Shown: one piece after another, positions 1-5,850 of the stretch
Layout of the letters: every line of letters starts with the position of its first letter
Numbering within the stretch: the first letter of the stretch is position 1
From: an uncultured Flavobacteriales bacterium
GTDB taxonomy: Bacteria > Bacteroidota > Bacteroidia > Flavobacteriales > Crocinitomicaceae
NCBI GenBank assembly: GCA_946480815.1
Contig: CAMLLB010000087.1
Location: forward strand, 1-6,547
Direction of reading: 5' to 3'
Length of the DNA stretch: 6,547 nt
Position numbers and translations under genes: made by a program
The notes under the pieces: model-generated
What the model was told of the DNA's origin: nothing
Databases searched by the model: none
Seen by the model: only the letters and a program-made list of their open reading frames with translations

Positions 1-10
1 TTCCGCACTA

Positions 11-28
11 ATCCGTCAGCTGACGGAT
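11..28. repeat. Perfect 18-bp palindrome
   Basis: The two 9-base halves, ATCCGTCAG and CTGACGGAT, are exact reverse complements with no spacer. As RNA it would fold into a hairpin with a very tight loop; as DNA it could be a dimer binding site or a REP-like unit. It ends 33 bases before the -7 box of the following lipoprotein gene. No T-run follows on either strand, so a classical terminator is not supported. The role is unknown. Confidence 0.6.
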
Positions 29-61
29 CATAATTTGGTCTTCAAAAGCTACGCTTTTTCT

Positions 62-69
62 TATCTTTG
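62..69 (+). promoter_or_regulatory. Bacteroidota -7 promoter box (TATCTTTG)
   Basis: TATCTTTG matches the Bacteroidota consensus TAnnTTTG exactly. No TTG lies at the expected 19-21 base spacing upstream; the nearest TTTG (34-37) is 24 bases away. Judged by the rnpB promoter in this window, where the RNA 5' end lies 6 bases past the box, transcription would start near 75. That is immediately before the ATG at 76. Confidence 0.5.
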
Positions 70-75
70 ATCACT

Positions 76-933
76 ATGAATTGGAAGATTTACGTCCTTT
101 TTTCAGGACTCTTTGCGGGACTTCATTCCTGTGTTTTAGACGAAGCCAAACCCAGTGTGCACCAAAAAGTGGTCGTATACACGGATTTTTATTGTCCGGC
201 GGATAGTTTATTCATCAAAGAATTCGAGGAAACCAAAAAGATATCCGTGCAGGTTATTTATCAAACCACGGCTGAAATTGCAAAGACCATTCAGAAGAAT
301 AAGTTCAATACGGGAATTGATGTGCTTTTATTATCTTCCGACAGCCTGAGGGAAAACCTCTACAATCAAAGCCTCTTCAGTCAACTACGGGACCGGAACT
401 TTTTCAGGAACATGGACCGGCAGTTCAACAACAATCATGGCTTTTGGGTTCCGGTATGTCATGATCCGCTGATATTGGTTACAGAAAAAGATTCCAGTTC
501 AAATTGCCTCGCCCTGAACTGGTCTCAACTTAAAAGGGACAGTATACACCCGAAAATTGCGATCGAATCCAACTTGAATTCATACATGATGAAGTTGGGC
601 AAAACAGACAAATTTGCCTCACTCGCTACAGGGAAAACTCCGGTCAATCCGAAATACATTATTTCCACTTTAAGCCAGGTGGCAGAACTTTCAAATAAGG
701 ATATTCGTTACGATCAATCCAACTGCTTCCATTACCTGGTAGAAAAGCAACGTTTCATGACGAATTTCACCAGTGTGAGTTTGTACAAATACGGCAGGAA
801 CAAAGTAGCTTCTCAGCAATTCATAGCATTTTATTGCCGTTTTCAGCACCAGATCGCTTCGAACAGGAATCAGCTGTCAACTTTTAAAACAATTCAACCT
901 AATTTTCTAATCCGGGCACTCGAAATTCATTAG
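76..933 (+). CDS. Lipoprotein resembling a periplasmic solute-binding protein
   Basis: This encodes a 285-residue envelope lipoprotein. The N-terminus has Lys4, a hydrophobic stretch and the lipobox Leu16-His-Ser-Cys19, so Cys19 should be lipidated after signal peptidase II cleavage. The mature part starts with VVVYTDF (residues 32-38), followed by a segment like 'FEE..KISVQVIY', then GIDVLLLSSDSL (80-91) and FWVPVCHDPLILV (123-135). This order of elements is reminiscent of iron/spermidine-type (class II) periplasmic binding proteins: first strand, acidic helix, substrate-dependent hinge segment. It is somewhat shorter than the roughly 300-350 residues usual for that family. No ABC permease or ATPase gene is adjacent, so a transport role is inference. 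The in-frame TTG at 67 lies inside the -7 box and is not credible as a start, so ATG76 is chosen. The ligand is unknown. Confidence 0.72.
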   Translation: MNWKIYVLFSGLFAGLHSCVLDEAKPSVHQKVVVYTDFYCPADSLFIKEFEETKKISVQVIYQTTAEIAKTIQKNKFNTGIDVLLLSSDSLRENLYNQSLFSQLRDRNFFRNMDRQFNNNHGFWVPVCHDPLILVTEKDSSSNCLALNWSQLKRDSIHPKIAIESNLNSYMMKLGKTDKFASLATGKTPVNPKYIISTLSQVAELSNKDIRYDQSNCFHYLVEKQRFMTNFTSVSLYKYGRNKVASQQFIAFYCRFQHQIASNRNQLSTFKTIQPNFLIRALEIH

Positions 934-955
934 TTTTCTAAGGGGCTAAAAATTA

Positions 956-987
956 TTTGTTAAAATTTAAAACTCATTTTAATTTTT
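956..987 (+). promoter_or_regulatory. Candidate promoter, TTTG-N20-TAATTTTT
   Basis: TTTG at 956-959 and TAATTTTT at 980-987 are 20 bases apart, the spacing expected of Bacteroidota -33 and -7 boxes; the -7 box differs from TAnnTTTG only in its last base. Transcription would start near 993, giving a leader of about 27 bases to the ATG at 1020. A second near-match, TACATTTA (991-998), lacks a partner. The same AT-rich gap contains a 9-bp inverted repeat (946-954 with 981-989) that could weakly terminate the upstream gene. Confidence 0.4.
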
Positions 988-1019
988 AGTTACATTTAGC
1001 CAAACTTCATACTACTATT

Positions 1020-1488
1020 ATGAATTCAACCGTGCTGATGAATACGGATCGAATACCACTAAACCCTGATAACCGCAAACAGGCTTTTGGGCTGCTGGTG
1101 GTCTCTTATCTTTTAGTGAGTTCTCTGTTTGTGCTGATTTCGATCCAGATGACCAATCATTTTTCCATTCCTTTGCTCACCTCTATTGGTCTGGCAATTA
1201 TTTTTACTCTTTGGGTGAAGATTATTCGTGTCAGGTTAGCGACTGGGTATATCAAAAATGATGTTCTGATCTTGAAATTATTGTCGGAACGTTCTTTCGT
1301 ACTTGAATTTGTGTGTGTCAAAAAAGCACGTTCCTTGTCCCTGTTGGGATTATCCGTCACCTTCTTAAAGTTTAAATTTGACGGTGTTGAGTACCACAGC
1401 ATTTTATGTGGAAGACCAATGCAGGGCGGAACTATTGAGACTGTACTCAGAGCGCATAAAAAAGCGTACAAGGAAAATTTCAAAAAAA

Positions 1489-1499
<11 letters not shown>
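1020..1499 (+). CDS. Small membrane protein of unknown function, two predicted TM segments
   Basis: I do not recognise this 159-residue protein. Residues 1-20 are polar. Two hydrophobic segments follow (about 22-42 and 49-69) with a short loop, predicting a helical hairpin. Residues 70-159 are soluble, with alternating hydrophobic strands (IKNDVLILKLL, FVLEFVCVKKARSL, VTFLKFKFDGVEY) and a basic helix at the end. Two membrane helices plus a small beta domain recalls bacterial PH-like proteins, but that is only a shape resemblance. The basic cluster after TM2 (KIIRVR) would place the C-terminal part in the cytoplasm by the positive-inside rule. ATG1020 fits the candidate promoter; ATG1038 (residue 7) is an alternative. 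The last four codons (Lys-Ser-Lys-Pro-stop) lie over the 3' end of rnpB on the other strand. Confidence 0.7.
1482..1488 (-). terminator. U7 tract at the 3' end of rnpB
   Basis: On the minus strand seven consecutive T residues follow directly after GGCTTGC, the 3' strand of the RNase P P1 helix. A U-run right behind a helix strand is the form of an intrinsic terminator, although here the partner strand is about 400 nucleotides upstream. The same bases encode lysines of the convergent gene on the plus strand. Confidence 0.45.
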
Positions 1500-1899
<400 letters not shown>

Positions 1900-1904
1900 T
1901 TATG

Positions 1905-1912
1905 CAAAGTTA
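1905..1912 (-). promoter_or_regulatory. rnpB -7 promoter box (TAACTTTG)
   Basis: The minus strand reads TAACTTTG, an exact TAnnTTTG match, ending 6 bases before the P1-defined 5' end of rnpB. It lies between the rnpB 5' end and the stop codon of the upstream gene (1916-1918), so any -33 element must lie within that gene's coding region. No clear TTG is seen there at the usual spacing. The RNA 5' end makes this box a useful ruler for the other promoters in the window. Confidence 0.7.
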
Positions 1913-1915
1913 CGT

Positions 1916-2992
1916 TTATTTAATGAATTTTACGGATGTATAACCGCTTGAGAATAAAACAACCAGTGAATAGGACCCTGATGCCAGATCAGAAACGTCG
2001 ATTACCTGCTCCTTGGCTGATCCGGAAACCTTTTTCCAAATCCTCCCGGCTTGATCCACCACAAAGAAATTTTCAGCAACTTCCTGTGTTGAAACATGCA
2101 ATTCATTTATAACCGGATTCGGGTAAAAAGAAACATTCAATCCGCTTTCAACCAGGCCCAGTCCATTAAAATTGTCCCGGTATTCCACTGCTGTAACTGT
2201 CTCAGTTCCCATAATCTCATTGGTACGAATACGCATTACGGCTTCTTTATCTGAAGTAGATCTCCATTCATACTCGTGTGTCAATGGAACCGGGATCGGG
2301 ATCCATGTTCCAAAGCCCTGAAAGGTAAAATAAATGGAATCAAATTCATCGATTACATGGTGGATGCGCAATGCATCGAATTGACCGAACGGAGTCTTTA
2401 CAGTTCCCCAACCATCAACGCTACTCAACCGGTGACGGTGCTGTCTCCATTTCGCATCATAGATCGGATTTAAGTCCAGATTCGTGTATCCGCGCGATTC
2501 GTAACTATTTCCATAAGTCATTGGAAGGGCATAACGTGTTTCGATGGTATCCGAACGAAAACCCAAACCTTGTCCGTTGCTCACCAATTCATACCCGATC
2601 GACGTAATTCCATTACTTGCATTTTTCGTGAACCCGTTCAATTCATCAATTGGAATCGGTAAAAAAGCAGATGCCTGGTCCAATGGCAAGTCCGTTGTTG
2701 CATTGAAATAGCTTGCACGGTATTGAATAGGTGCAAAACTTCCGAACAACAGCGTAGACAAACCAGACAATTGGTTGGTTGAATAGGTAATCAAACTTCT
2801 TTGGTCCTGCGGAACCATCGAAGAAAAGTCCCAGGTATAGTTTGCTCCCGTTGTGGCATAATCAATTGTGGGATCTGTTAAGGTGCTAAAAACATAGGAT
2901 TCACTCGGTCCGGCAAAATGCTGATCTGTCAACGTAATCTGACCAAACGAAAAAGAGCTTAAGGCTATAAGTGAGAGTAGTAAATATTTCAT
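1916..2992 (-). CDS. Secreted protein with type IX secretion (Por) C-terminal sorting domain
   Basis: This 358-residue protein has a Sec signal peptide (Lys2, then a hydrophobic core, cleavage likely after SFG, leaving mature Gln18). Residues about 285-358 form a typical type A C-terminal sorting domain: FYPNPVINELHV, then VVDQAGRIWKK, then IDVSDLASGSYSLVV, ending TSVKFIK. In the type IX system this domain directs passage through the outer membrane and is normally removed, with the cargo released or bound to the surface. The cargo region (18-284) is rich in aromatic and polar residues and lacks any enzyme motif I know, so its role is unknown. ATG2992 is preferred; an in-frame TTG at 2998 only adds two residues. 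A -7 box upstream gives a leader of about 12 bases. Confidence 0.9.
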   Translation of the reverse strand: MKYLLLSLIALSSFSFGQITLTDQHFAGPSESYVFSTLTDPTIDYATTGANYTWDFSSMVPQDQRSLITYSTNQLSGLSTLLFGSFAPIQYRASYFNATTDLPLDQASAFLPIPIDELNGFTKNASNGITSIGYELVSNGQGLGFRSDTIETRYALPMTYGNSYESRGYTNLDLNPIYDAKWRQHRHRLSSVDGWGTVKTPFGQFDALRIHHVIDEFDSIYFTFQGFGTWIPIPVPLTHEYEWRSTSDKEAVMRIRTNEIMGTETVTAVEYRDNFNGLGLVESGLNVSFYPNPVINELHVSTQEVAENFFVVDQAGRIWKKVSGSAKEQVIDVSDLASGSYSLVVLFSSGYTSVKFIK

Positions 2993-3009
2993 TTTCAAAG
3001 TAGTTTGGA

Positions 3010-3017
3010 CAAATATA
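3010..3017 (-). promoter_or_regulatory. -7 promoter box (TATATTTG) of the secreted-protein gene
   Basis: The minus strand reads TATATTTG, an exact TAnnTTTG match, 17 bases before the ATG at 2992. Transcription would start near 3004. No TTG occurs at the proper -33 distance, so the promoter may be weak or depend on an activator. Confidence 0.55.
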
Positions 3018-3078
3018 TGAATGTTATCTCATTTTATTGTTGTCTGATTAAATTTCCTAGTCCTGAACAAATCATACT

Positions 3079-3108
3079 CCTACTTTTTTCCAAGGCAAAA
3101 AAAGTAGG
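3079..3108. repeat. 11-bp perfect inverted repeat (hairpin)
   Basis: CCTACTTTTTT (3079-3089) and AAAAAAGTAGG (3098-3108) are exact reverse complements with an 8-base loop. The right arm continues into a second small hairpin, GGCA-AAAA-TGCC (3107-3118). From memory, this kind of sequence, with a T-rich/A-rich hairpin followed by 'GCCCGATTACAGCCTTCGG', occurs repeatedly between genes in Bacteroidota genomes. That resemblance is not verified here. Confidence 0.6.
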
Positions 3109-3144
3109 CAAAAATGCCTTTGCCCGATTACAGCCTTCGGAAAT

Positions 3145-3263
3145 TCTCTCTTCCCTGACTGTTCAACGGAAAGAAGGGATCAGGATCCGAAATGCAAATT
3201 TAAAGTGGTTTTACAAACCATTTAAATTTAGCACTTTCCGGAACAGTTAGCAGGAAAGAGAGA
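3145..3263. repeat. Long imperfect palindrome, about 44 paired positions
   Basis: The two arms pair in seven blocks, from outside in: TCTCTCTT with 3256-3263, CCTG with 3251-3254, ACTGTTC with 3241-3247, CGGAAAG with 3234-3240, TGC with 3231-3233, AAATTTAAA with 3221-3229, and TGGTTT with 3215-3220. The loop is only TAC (3212-3214). Interruptions are a mismatch (C3153/A3255), a 3-base bulge (3248-3250), AA (3165-3166), a 19-base insertion in the left arm (3174-3192), and single bulges G3205 and A3230. It lies downstream of the sigma/anti-sigma operon, so it could be a structured 3' end or terminator. It could also be a decayed palindromic mobile element. Confidence 0.65.
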
Positions 3264-3413
3264 CTTTCGCTTTCAACGAAAGATATGAAGGACGGGTAAT
3301 TATTTTGTTTCGATCTTGCAATTTACGGATCGTGTAATCGGGGCTTTGTCGGCACAAATAATTGAAAAAGCATCGACTACTCTTCTGACAAATGCAACAA
3401 TCTCTACGGGTGT

Positions 3414-4664
3414 TTACTTCAAAAAGCTTCTTCGCAATACAATCTGACCGTTTACAGGAAGTCCGGTAGATTTGCCCAAATAGTAATCTGTGTGGAACGG
3501 TCGCAGGATATCTGCATTGATCTTCGCACCGACACTCCATTTGGGAGAAAAATGGTAATAATACTGGAAGCCACACTCCATTGTCATTGAATTGGAATGC
3601 TCCACTTTCCCTGTAAAGGAATCTTCACGCTGAACGATTTGATTCTCTGTGATTCGCTCCTTACCATGAATAAATAGCTGAAGTCCCGGTGTGACACCAA
3701 AAGAAAGCTCCGAACGTCCGAATGTGTAACCGAATCTCAACGGAACTTCCAGTGAATACAATTGTTTTACAGAAACTGTTCGCTCAATATTCGGAGAGAA
3801 GTTTGTTTCGCGGTAATCCAGGCCACCAAAACCTTCCATGCGTGCTTGTAAACCAAAGCTTACAAAAGCATTGTCAATTCGTTTGGTATAACCTCCGCCA
3901 AGCACTGCTCCTGTAACCACATTTCTTTTTTGCTCCGGAGACAAATAAGGCGATTGACCAACAGTCGGCCCTAATTCCATATACCATTCGCTTGATTCAT
4001 TGGATACTTTCTTCGGTAAGGCAGCGATTTCTTCGTGCGGAACACGTTCATAGCGTTTCTCCAGGTTGATCGAGTCTAAACCAGAATGAGGATCAGAATC
4101 AGAATGAGAAACAGAATGAGAATGAGGATTGGAATTGACCTCTGGGTTGGCGATTACAACCGCATTATCAGGAGTTTTATTTTTATCGATTCTTGCAAAA
4201 GAGCCACGATCATCTAACCCAAGGGAACTTTTTATTTTCAAAGTCTGGTTCGAATTTATTCTCTTTTGAGTTCTGGAAGTGGATTTAATATCAAACTGAG
4301 TACTGTGGGTTTGTCTGTTATCAGAAGAGGAAATATTTTCCTCACTCCGGGAAGTGTAAGTTTGAGTATGAAGTATGATAGAATTCTGTTCATTCCCTCT
4401 CTCATTCTGTTTCTCATTCTGAGAAAATTGTTCAATGTGAGCAGGATTGGATGGATAAAACAGGATCGTACTGATTAAAACAACAGCCGCACTCAGGGGA
4501 ATCCAGTACAATCCACGCTTTCTTTTCTTCTCTGCAGGCAGCATGGCTTCCATTTCAGACCAGAACTCCGGAACAAAAAGCGCCTCTTGTCCTTCAGAGG
4601 CATGTGCATCTCTGAACAACTGATCCAGCTCTTCGTCGCTGATATGTCGACCTGAATATTTCAT
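3414..4664 (-). CDS. Anti-sigma factor fused to an outer-membrane beta-barrel (Dma-like, dual-membrane-spanning)
   Basis: This 416-residue protein probably holds the upstream ECF sigma factor inactive and releases it on an envelope signal. Residues 1-50 are a charged cytoplasmic head (ISDEELDQLF, EFWSEMEAMLP) ending in KKRKR. Residues 53-70 are a single membrane helix. Residues 71-225 are a low-complexity Ser/Asn/Gln/His/Asp-rich tether, including alternating His/Asp-Ser pairs at 181-194. Residues 226-416 look like a small outer-membrane barrel: alternating strands (EWYMELGPTVG, GAVLGGGYTKRI, LEVPLRFGYTFG, LSFGVTPGLQL) and a terminal strand ending RRSFLK. The layout matches the dual-membrane-spanning anti-sigma proteins described in Bacteroides; sigma control is inferred from architecture and operon. 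The start overlaps the sigma stop as ATGA, indicating translational coupling. A plain cytoplasm-anchored OmpA-like beta protein is the alternative. Confidence 0.82.
   Translation of the reverse strand: MKYSGRHISDEELDQLFRDAHASEGQEALFVPEFWSEMEAMLPAEKKRKRGLYWIPLSAAVVLISTILFYPSNPAHIEQFSQNEKQNERGNEQNSIILHTQTYTSRSEENISSSDNRQTHSTQFDIKSTSRTQKRINSNQTLKIKSSLGLDDRGSFARIDKNKTPDNAVVIANPEVNSNPHSHSVSHSDSDPHSGLDSINLEKRYERVPHEEIAALPKKVSNESSEWYMELGPTVGQSPYLSPEQKRNVVTGAVLGGGYTKRIDNAFVSFGLQARMEGFGGLDYRETNFSPNIERTVSVKQLYSLEVPLRFGYTFGRSELSFGVTPGLQLFIHGKERITENQIVQREDSFTGKVEHSNSMTMECGFQYYYHFSPKWSVGAKINADILRPFHTDYYLGKSTGLPVNGQIVLRRSFLK
4083..4136. repeat. Imperfect hexamer tandem repeat (AGAATG type) in the anti-sigma tether
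   Basis: Nine consecutive six-base units can be read on the plus strand from 4083: AGAATG, AGGATC, AGAATC, AGAATG, AGAAAC, AGAATG, AGAATG, AGGATT, GGAATT. Read on the coding (minus) strand they give Xxx-Ser pairs (His/Asp/Val with Ser). Six-base units keep the frame, so copy-number change would lengthen or shorten the tether by two residues at a time. Confidence 0.75.
4099..4121. repeat. Left arm of a 23-base perfect inverted repeat
   Basis: Positions 4099-4121 are the exact reverse complement of 4400-4422, 278 bases away within the same gene. Both arms belong to the AGAATG hexamer family. Here the coding strand reads His-Ser/Val-Ser/Asp-Ser pairs. Confidence 0.85.
4400..4422. repeat. Right arm of the 23-base perfect inverted repeat
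   Basis: This is the reverse complement of 4099-4121. In this orientation the coding strand carries AGAATG, AGAAAC, AGAATG units and encodes the Gln-Asn-Glu-Lys-Gln-Asn-Glu-Arg part of the tether (residues 82-89), just after the membrane helix. The degenerate unit pattern continues to about 4386. Confidence 0.85.
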
Positions 4665-5236
4665 ATTACAAAGCGTTTTTCATACCTGTTTTCCATCAAT
4701 TCCAATCGGTCTCTCAGCAGTTTTCGTGCCGTAGATAAATGCCATTTGGAAGTTCCTTCTGAAATCTCGAGTAAATCTCCGATTTCCTTGTGGTTATACC
4801 CGTCAATTACATAAAGCGTAAAAACGTGTGCCGAAATAGGTGGAATTGTTTTCAAAAGATCCAGGATTTCCTGATAATTCAATTCAAGCGCTCCTAAATT
4901 CTCCACTTTTTCAGCCGAATTTGCCAGTTCCGACTCTGTTTCTTTTGCTATTATGGCCTGATTGTGATTTTTATTCTTGCGGTATTCATCAATCAGGGTA
5001 TTTACAATAATCCGTTTTGCCCATGCAGCAAAATTCAATTCGTCCAGGTCAACATTTTGCAAGCCGTTCACAATTTTCAAAAACCCGTTATTCAAAGCAT
5101 GCCGCGCATCTTCATGATTGGCATAGTAGCGCATGCACAGGCGAATAAACTGCCTGTAACAATACTCATAGAGCACTTTTTGCGAGCGTCTATCATTCTC
5201 AGCGGATCCCAACAATATCTGTTTGGTTACTTGCAT
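4661..5236 (-). CDS. ECF-type RNA polymerase sigma factor (sigma-70 family)
   Basis: This 191-residue protein is a full-length ECF sigma factor, directing RNA polymerase to a dedicated promoter set. Region 2 spans about residues 19-88 (LYEYCYRQFIRLCMRYYANHED, NGFLKIVNGL, FAAWAKRIIVNTLIDEYRKNK), covering core binding and -10 recognition. Region 4 spans about 122-176, with the helix-turn-helix around HKEIGDLLEISEGTSKWHLS for -35 recognition. The linker between them (about 89-121) is short and polar; there is no extra C-terminal domain. An in-frame TAA sits directly before the ATG, so no longer start is possible. The stop overlaps the next gene's start by four bases (ATGA), so sigma and its presumed anti-sigma are made together. 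No consensus TAnnTTTG precedes it (only CAATTTTG at 5248-5255), consistent with, but not proof of, a promoter read by itself or another alternative sigma. Confidence 0.95.
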   Translation of the reverse strand: MQVTKQILLGSAENDRRSQKVLYEYCYRQFIRLCMRYYANHEDARHALNNGFLKIVNGLQNVDLDELNFAAWAKRIIVNTLIDEYRKNKNHNQAIIAKETESELANSAEKVENLGALELNYQEILDLLKTIPPISAHVFTLYVIDGYNHKEIGDLLEISEGTSKWHLSTARKLLRDRLELMENRYEKRFVI

Positions 5237-5272
5237 TTATTTGGGTTCAAAATTGTTCATTAACAAGTCAAA

Positions 5273-5286
5273 ATGTTGAATGTTGA
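5273..5286. repeat. Two tandem ATGTTGA heptamers between divergent genes
   Basis: ATGTTGA occurs twice back to back in the 107-base gap between the sigma gene and the histidine phosphatase gene. Reverse-oriented on the sigma side it reads TCAACAT twice, about 40 bases before that gene's ATG. It could be a regulator site or chance. Confidence 0.4.
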
Positions 5287-5289
5287 ATC

Positions 5290-5319
5290 TTGCTTTTTAC
5301 ACTTAACGTCCTATCTTTA
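5290..5319 (+). promoter_or_regulatory. Promoter TTG-N19-TATCTTTA of the histidine phosphatase gene
   Basis: TTG (5290-5292) and TATCTTTA (5312-5319) have the 19-base spacing of Bacteroidota vegetative promoters; only the last base of the -7 box is off consensus. The predicted start near 5325 gives a 19-base leader to ATG5344. It excludes the upstream in-frame TTG at 5290 as a translation start. Confidence 0.6.
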
Positions 5320-5343
5320 CGTTTGGTTGGAAATTTAGTAAAA

Positions 5344-5850
5344 ATGTTGACATTAAACTTGATTCGGCACGCTAAGACCCAGCAAATATCGCCAACCGGG
5401 AAAGATTATGATCGTGAACTTCTTGACAAAGGAATCTCACAGGCAAATGTATTAGGGAACTATTTACAGGCGCATCATATCTCACTGGGAAAAGTTATTT
5501 GCTCGAGCGCTGCCAGAACACAGCAAACACGGTCTATTATATGTCAGCACCTTACGGAGCGCTGCAACGTTGAACTTACAAAAGAATTGTACGATGCTTT
5601 TCACACCGAAATGCTGGATGTGATTCAAAAGTACGGCATGAACGAACCCGTTGTAAGTCTTGTAGGACATAACGAAGGTATTTCGCAACTGGCAAGTTAT
5701 CTTTCAGGAGAACCCATTCATCTGCGGACTTCCGAAATGATCTCATTGGCTATTCCATTTGAATCCTGGGATTATTTAAGTGAAGGGATTGCTGAAATTA
5801 TTTTTCAGTACCGTCCTGAGGTTTTTCTTCCTCATCCGCTTTCACGGTAG
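5344..5850 (+). CDS. SixA-like histidine phosphatase (phosphoglycerate mutase-like fold)
   Basis: This 168-residue protein belongs to the branch-2-like small histidine phosphatases, which use a phosphohistidine intermediate. The catalytic motif is LIRHAKT, with Arg8 and nucleophile His9. DYDRELLDKGISQA (21-34) is the usual following segment, SSAARTQQT carries Arg58, and LVGHNEG carries the second catalytic His109. All expected residues are present and the length is typical of SixA, which in E. coli dephosphorylates a phosphorelay/phosphotransferase histidine; the substrate here is unknown. The C-terminal segment AEIIFQYRPE is where relatives generally end, and the last few residues (VFLPHPLSR) are an extension. 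The final 53 bases overlap the end of the convergent rhomboid gene. It is divergent from the sigma operon with its own promoter. Confidence 0.88.
   Translation: MLTLNLIRHAKTQQISPTGKDYDRELLDKGISQANVLGNYLQAHHISLGKVICSSAARTQQTRSIICQHLTERCNVELTKELYDAFHTEMLDVIQKYGMNEPVVSLVGHNEGISQLASYLSGEPIHLRTSEMISLAIPFESWDYLSEGIAEIIFQYRPEVFLPHPLSR
5792..5808. repeat. Small hairpin at the convergent gene ends
   Basis: CTGAAA (5792-5797) and TTTCAG (5803-5808) pair around a 5-base AT loop that contains the rhomboid stop codon. It could mark the 3' end of the rhomboid transcript, but the stem is short and AT-rich, so support is weak. Confidence 0.25.

Larger units (their letters stand above)
2993..3413. other. Gene-free 421-bp stretch rich in inverted repeats
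   Basis: This lies between the end of the sigma/anti-sigma operon and the start of the secreted-protein gene, both on the minus strand. It contains the TATATTTG promoter box, a perfect 11-bp hairpin (3079-3108), a small GGCA/TGCC hairpin (3107-3118), a long imperfect palindrome (3145-3263) and a CTTTCG/CGAAAG hairpin directly beside it (3264-3282). Positions 3283-3413 show no recognisable structure, but remain open for 37 codons in frame with the anti-sigma gene after its stop. Open frames here show no protein-like features that convince me. Confidence 0.6.

Noticed and set aside
3005..3250. 81-codon open frame on the plus strand
   Set aside because: It runs through the hairpin and long-palindrome region, its sequence is dictated by the repeats, and it has no promoter or recognisable domain. 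Frames like this commonly give spurious predictions over Bacteroidota intergenic repeats.
3264..3282. CTTTCG/CGAAAG hairpin as terminator of the sigma/anti-sigma operon
   Set aside because: The stem is only 6 bp and no U-run follows on the minus strand; it may belong to the larger repeat.
3247..3576. 109-codon minus-strand frame rich in Cys
   Set aside because: It overlaps the end of the anti-sigma/barrel gene in another frame and then the repeat region; the cysteines show no zinc-finger spacing and there is no independent promoter.
4122..4399. Invertible switch with a dedicated recombinase
   Set aside because: Inverted arms are present, but no invertase gene or promoter within the segment is seen, and the arms are simple-sequence repeats. 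It is kept as a possibility in the findings, not called as a switch.
5290..5343. 18-codon upstream extension of the phosphatase from TTG
   Set aside because: This TTG is the predicted -33 promoter element, and the LIRHAKT motif normally begins a few residues from the start, which fits ATG5344.
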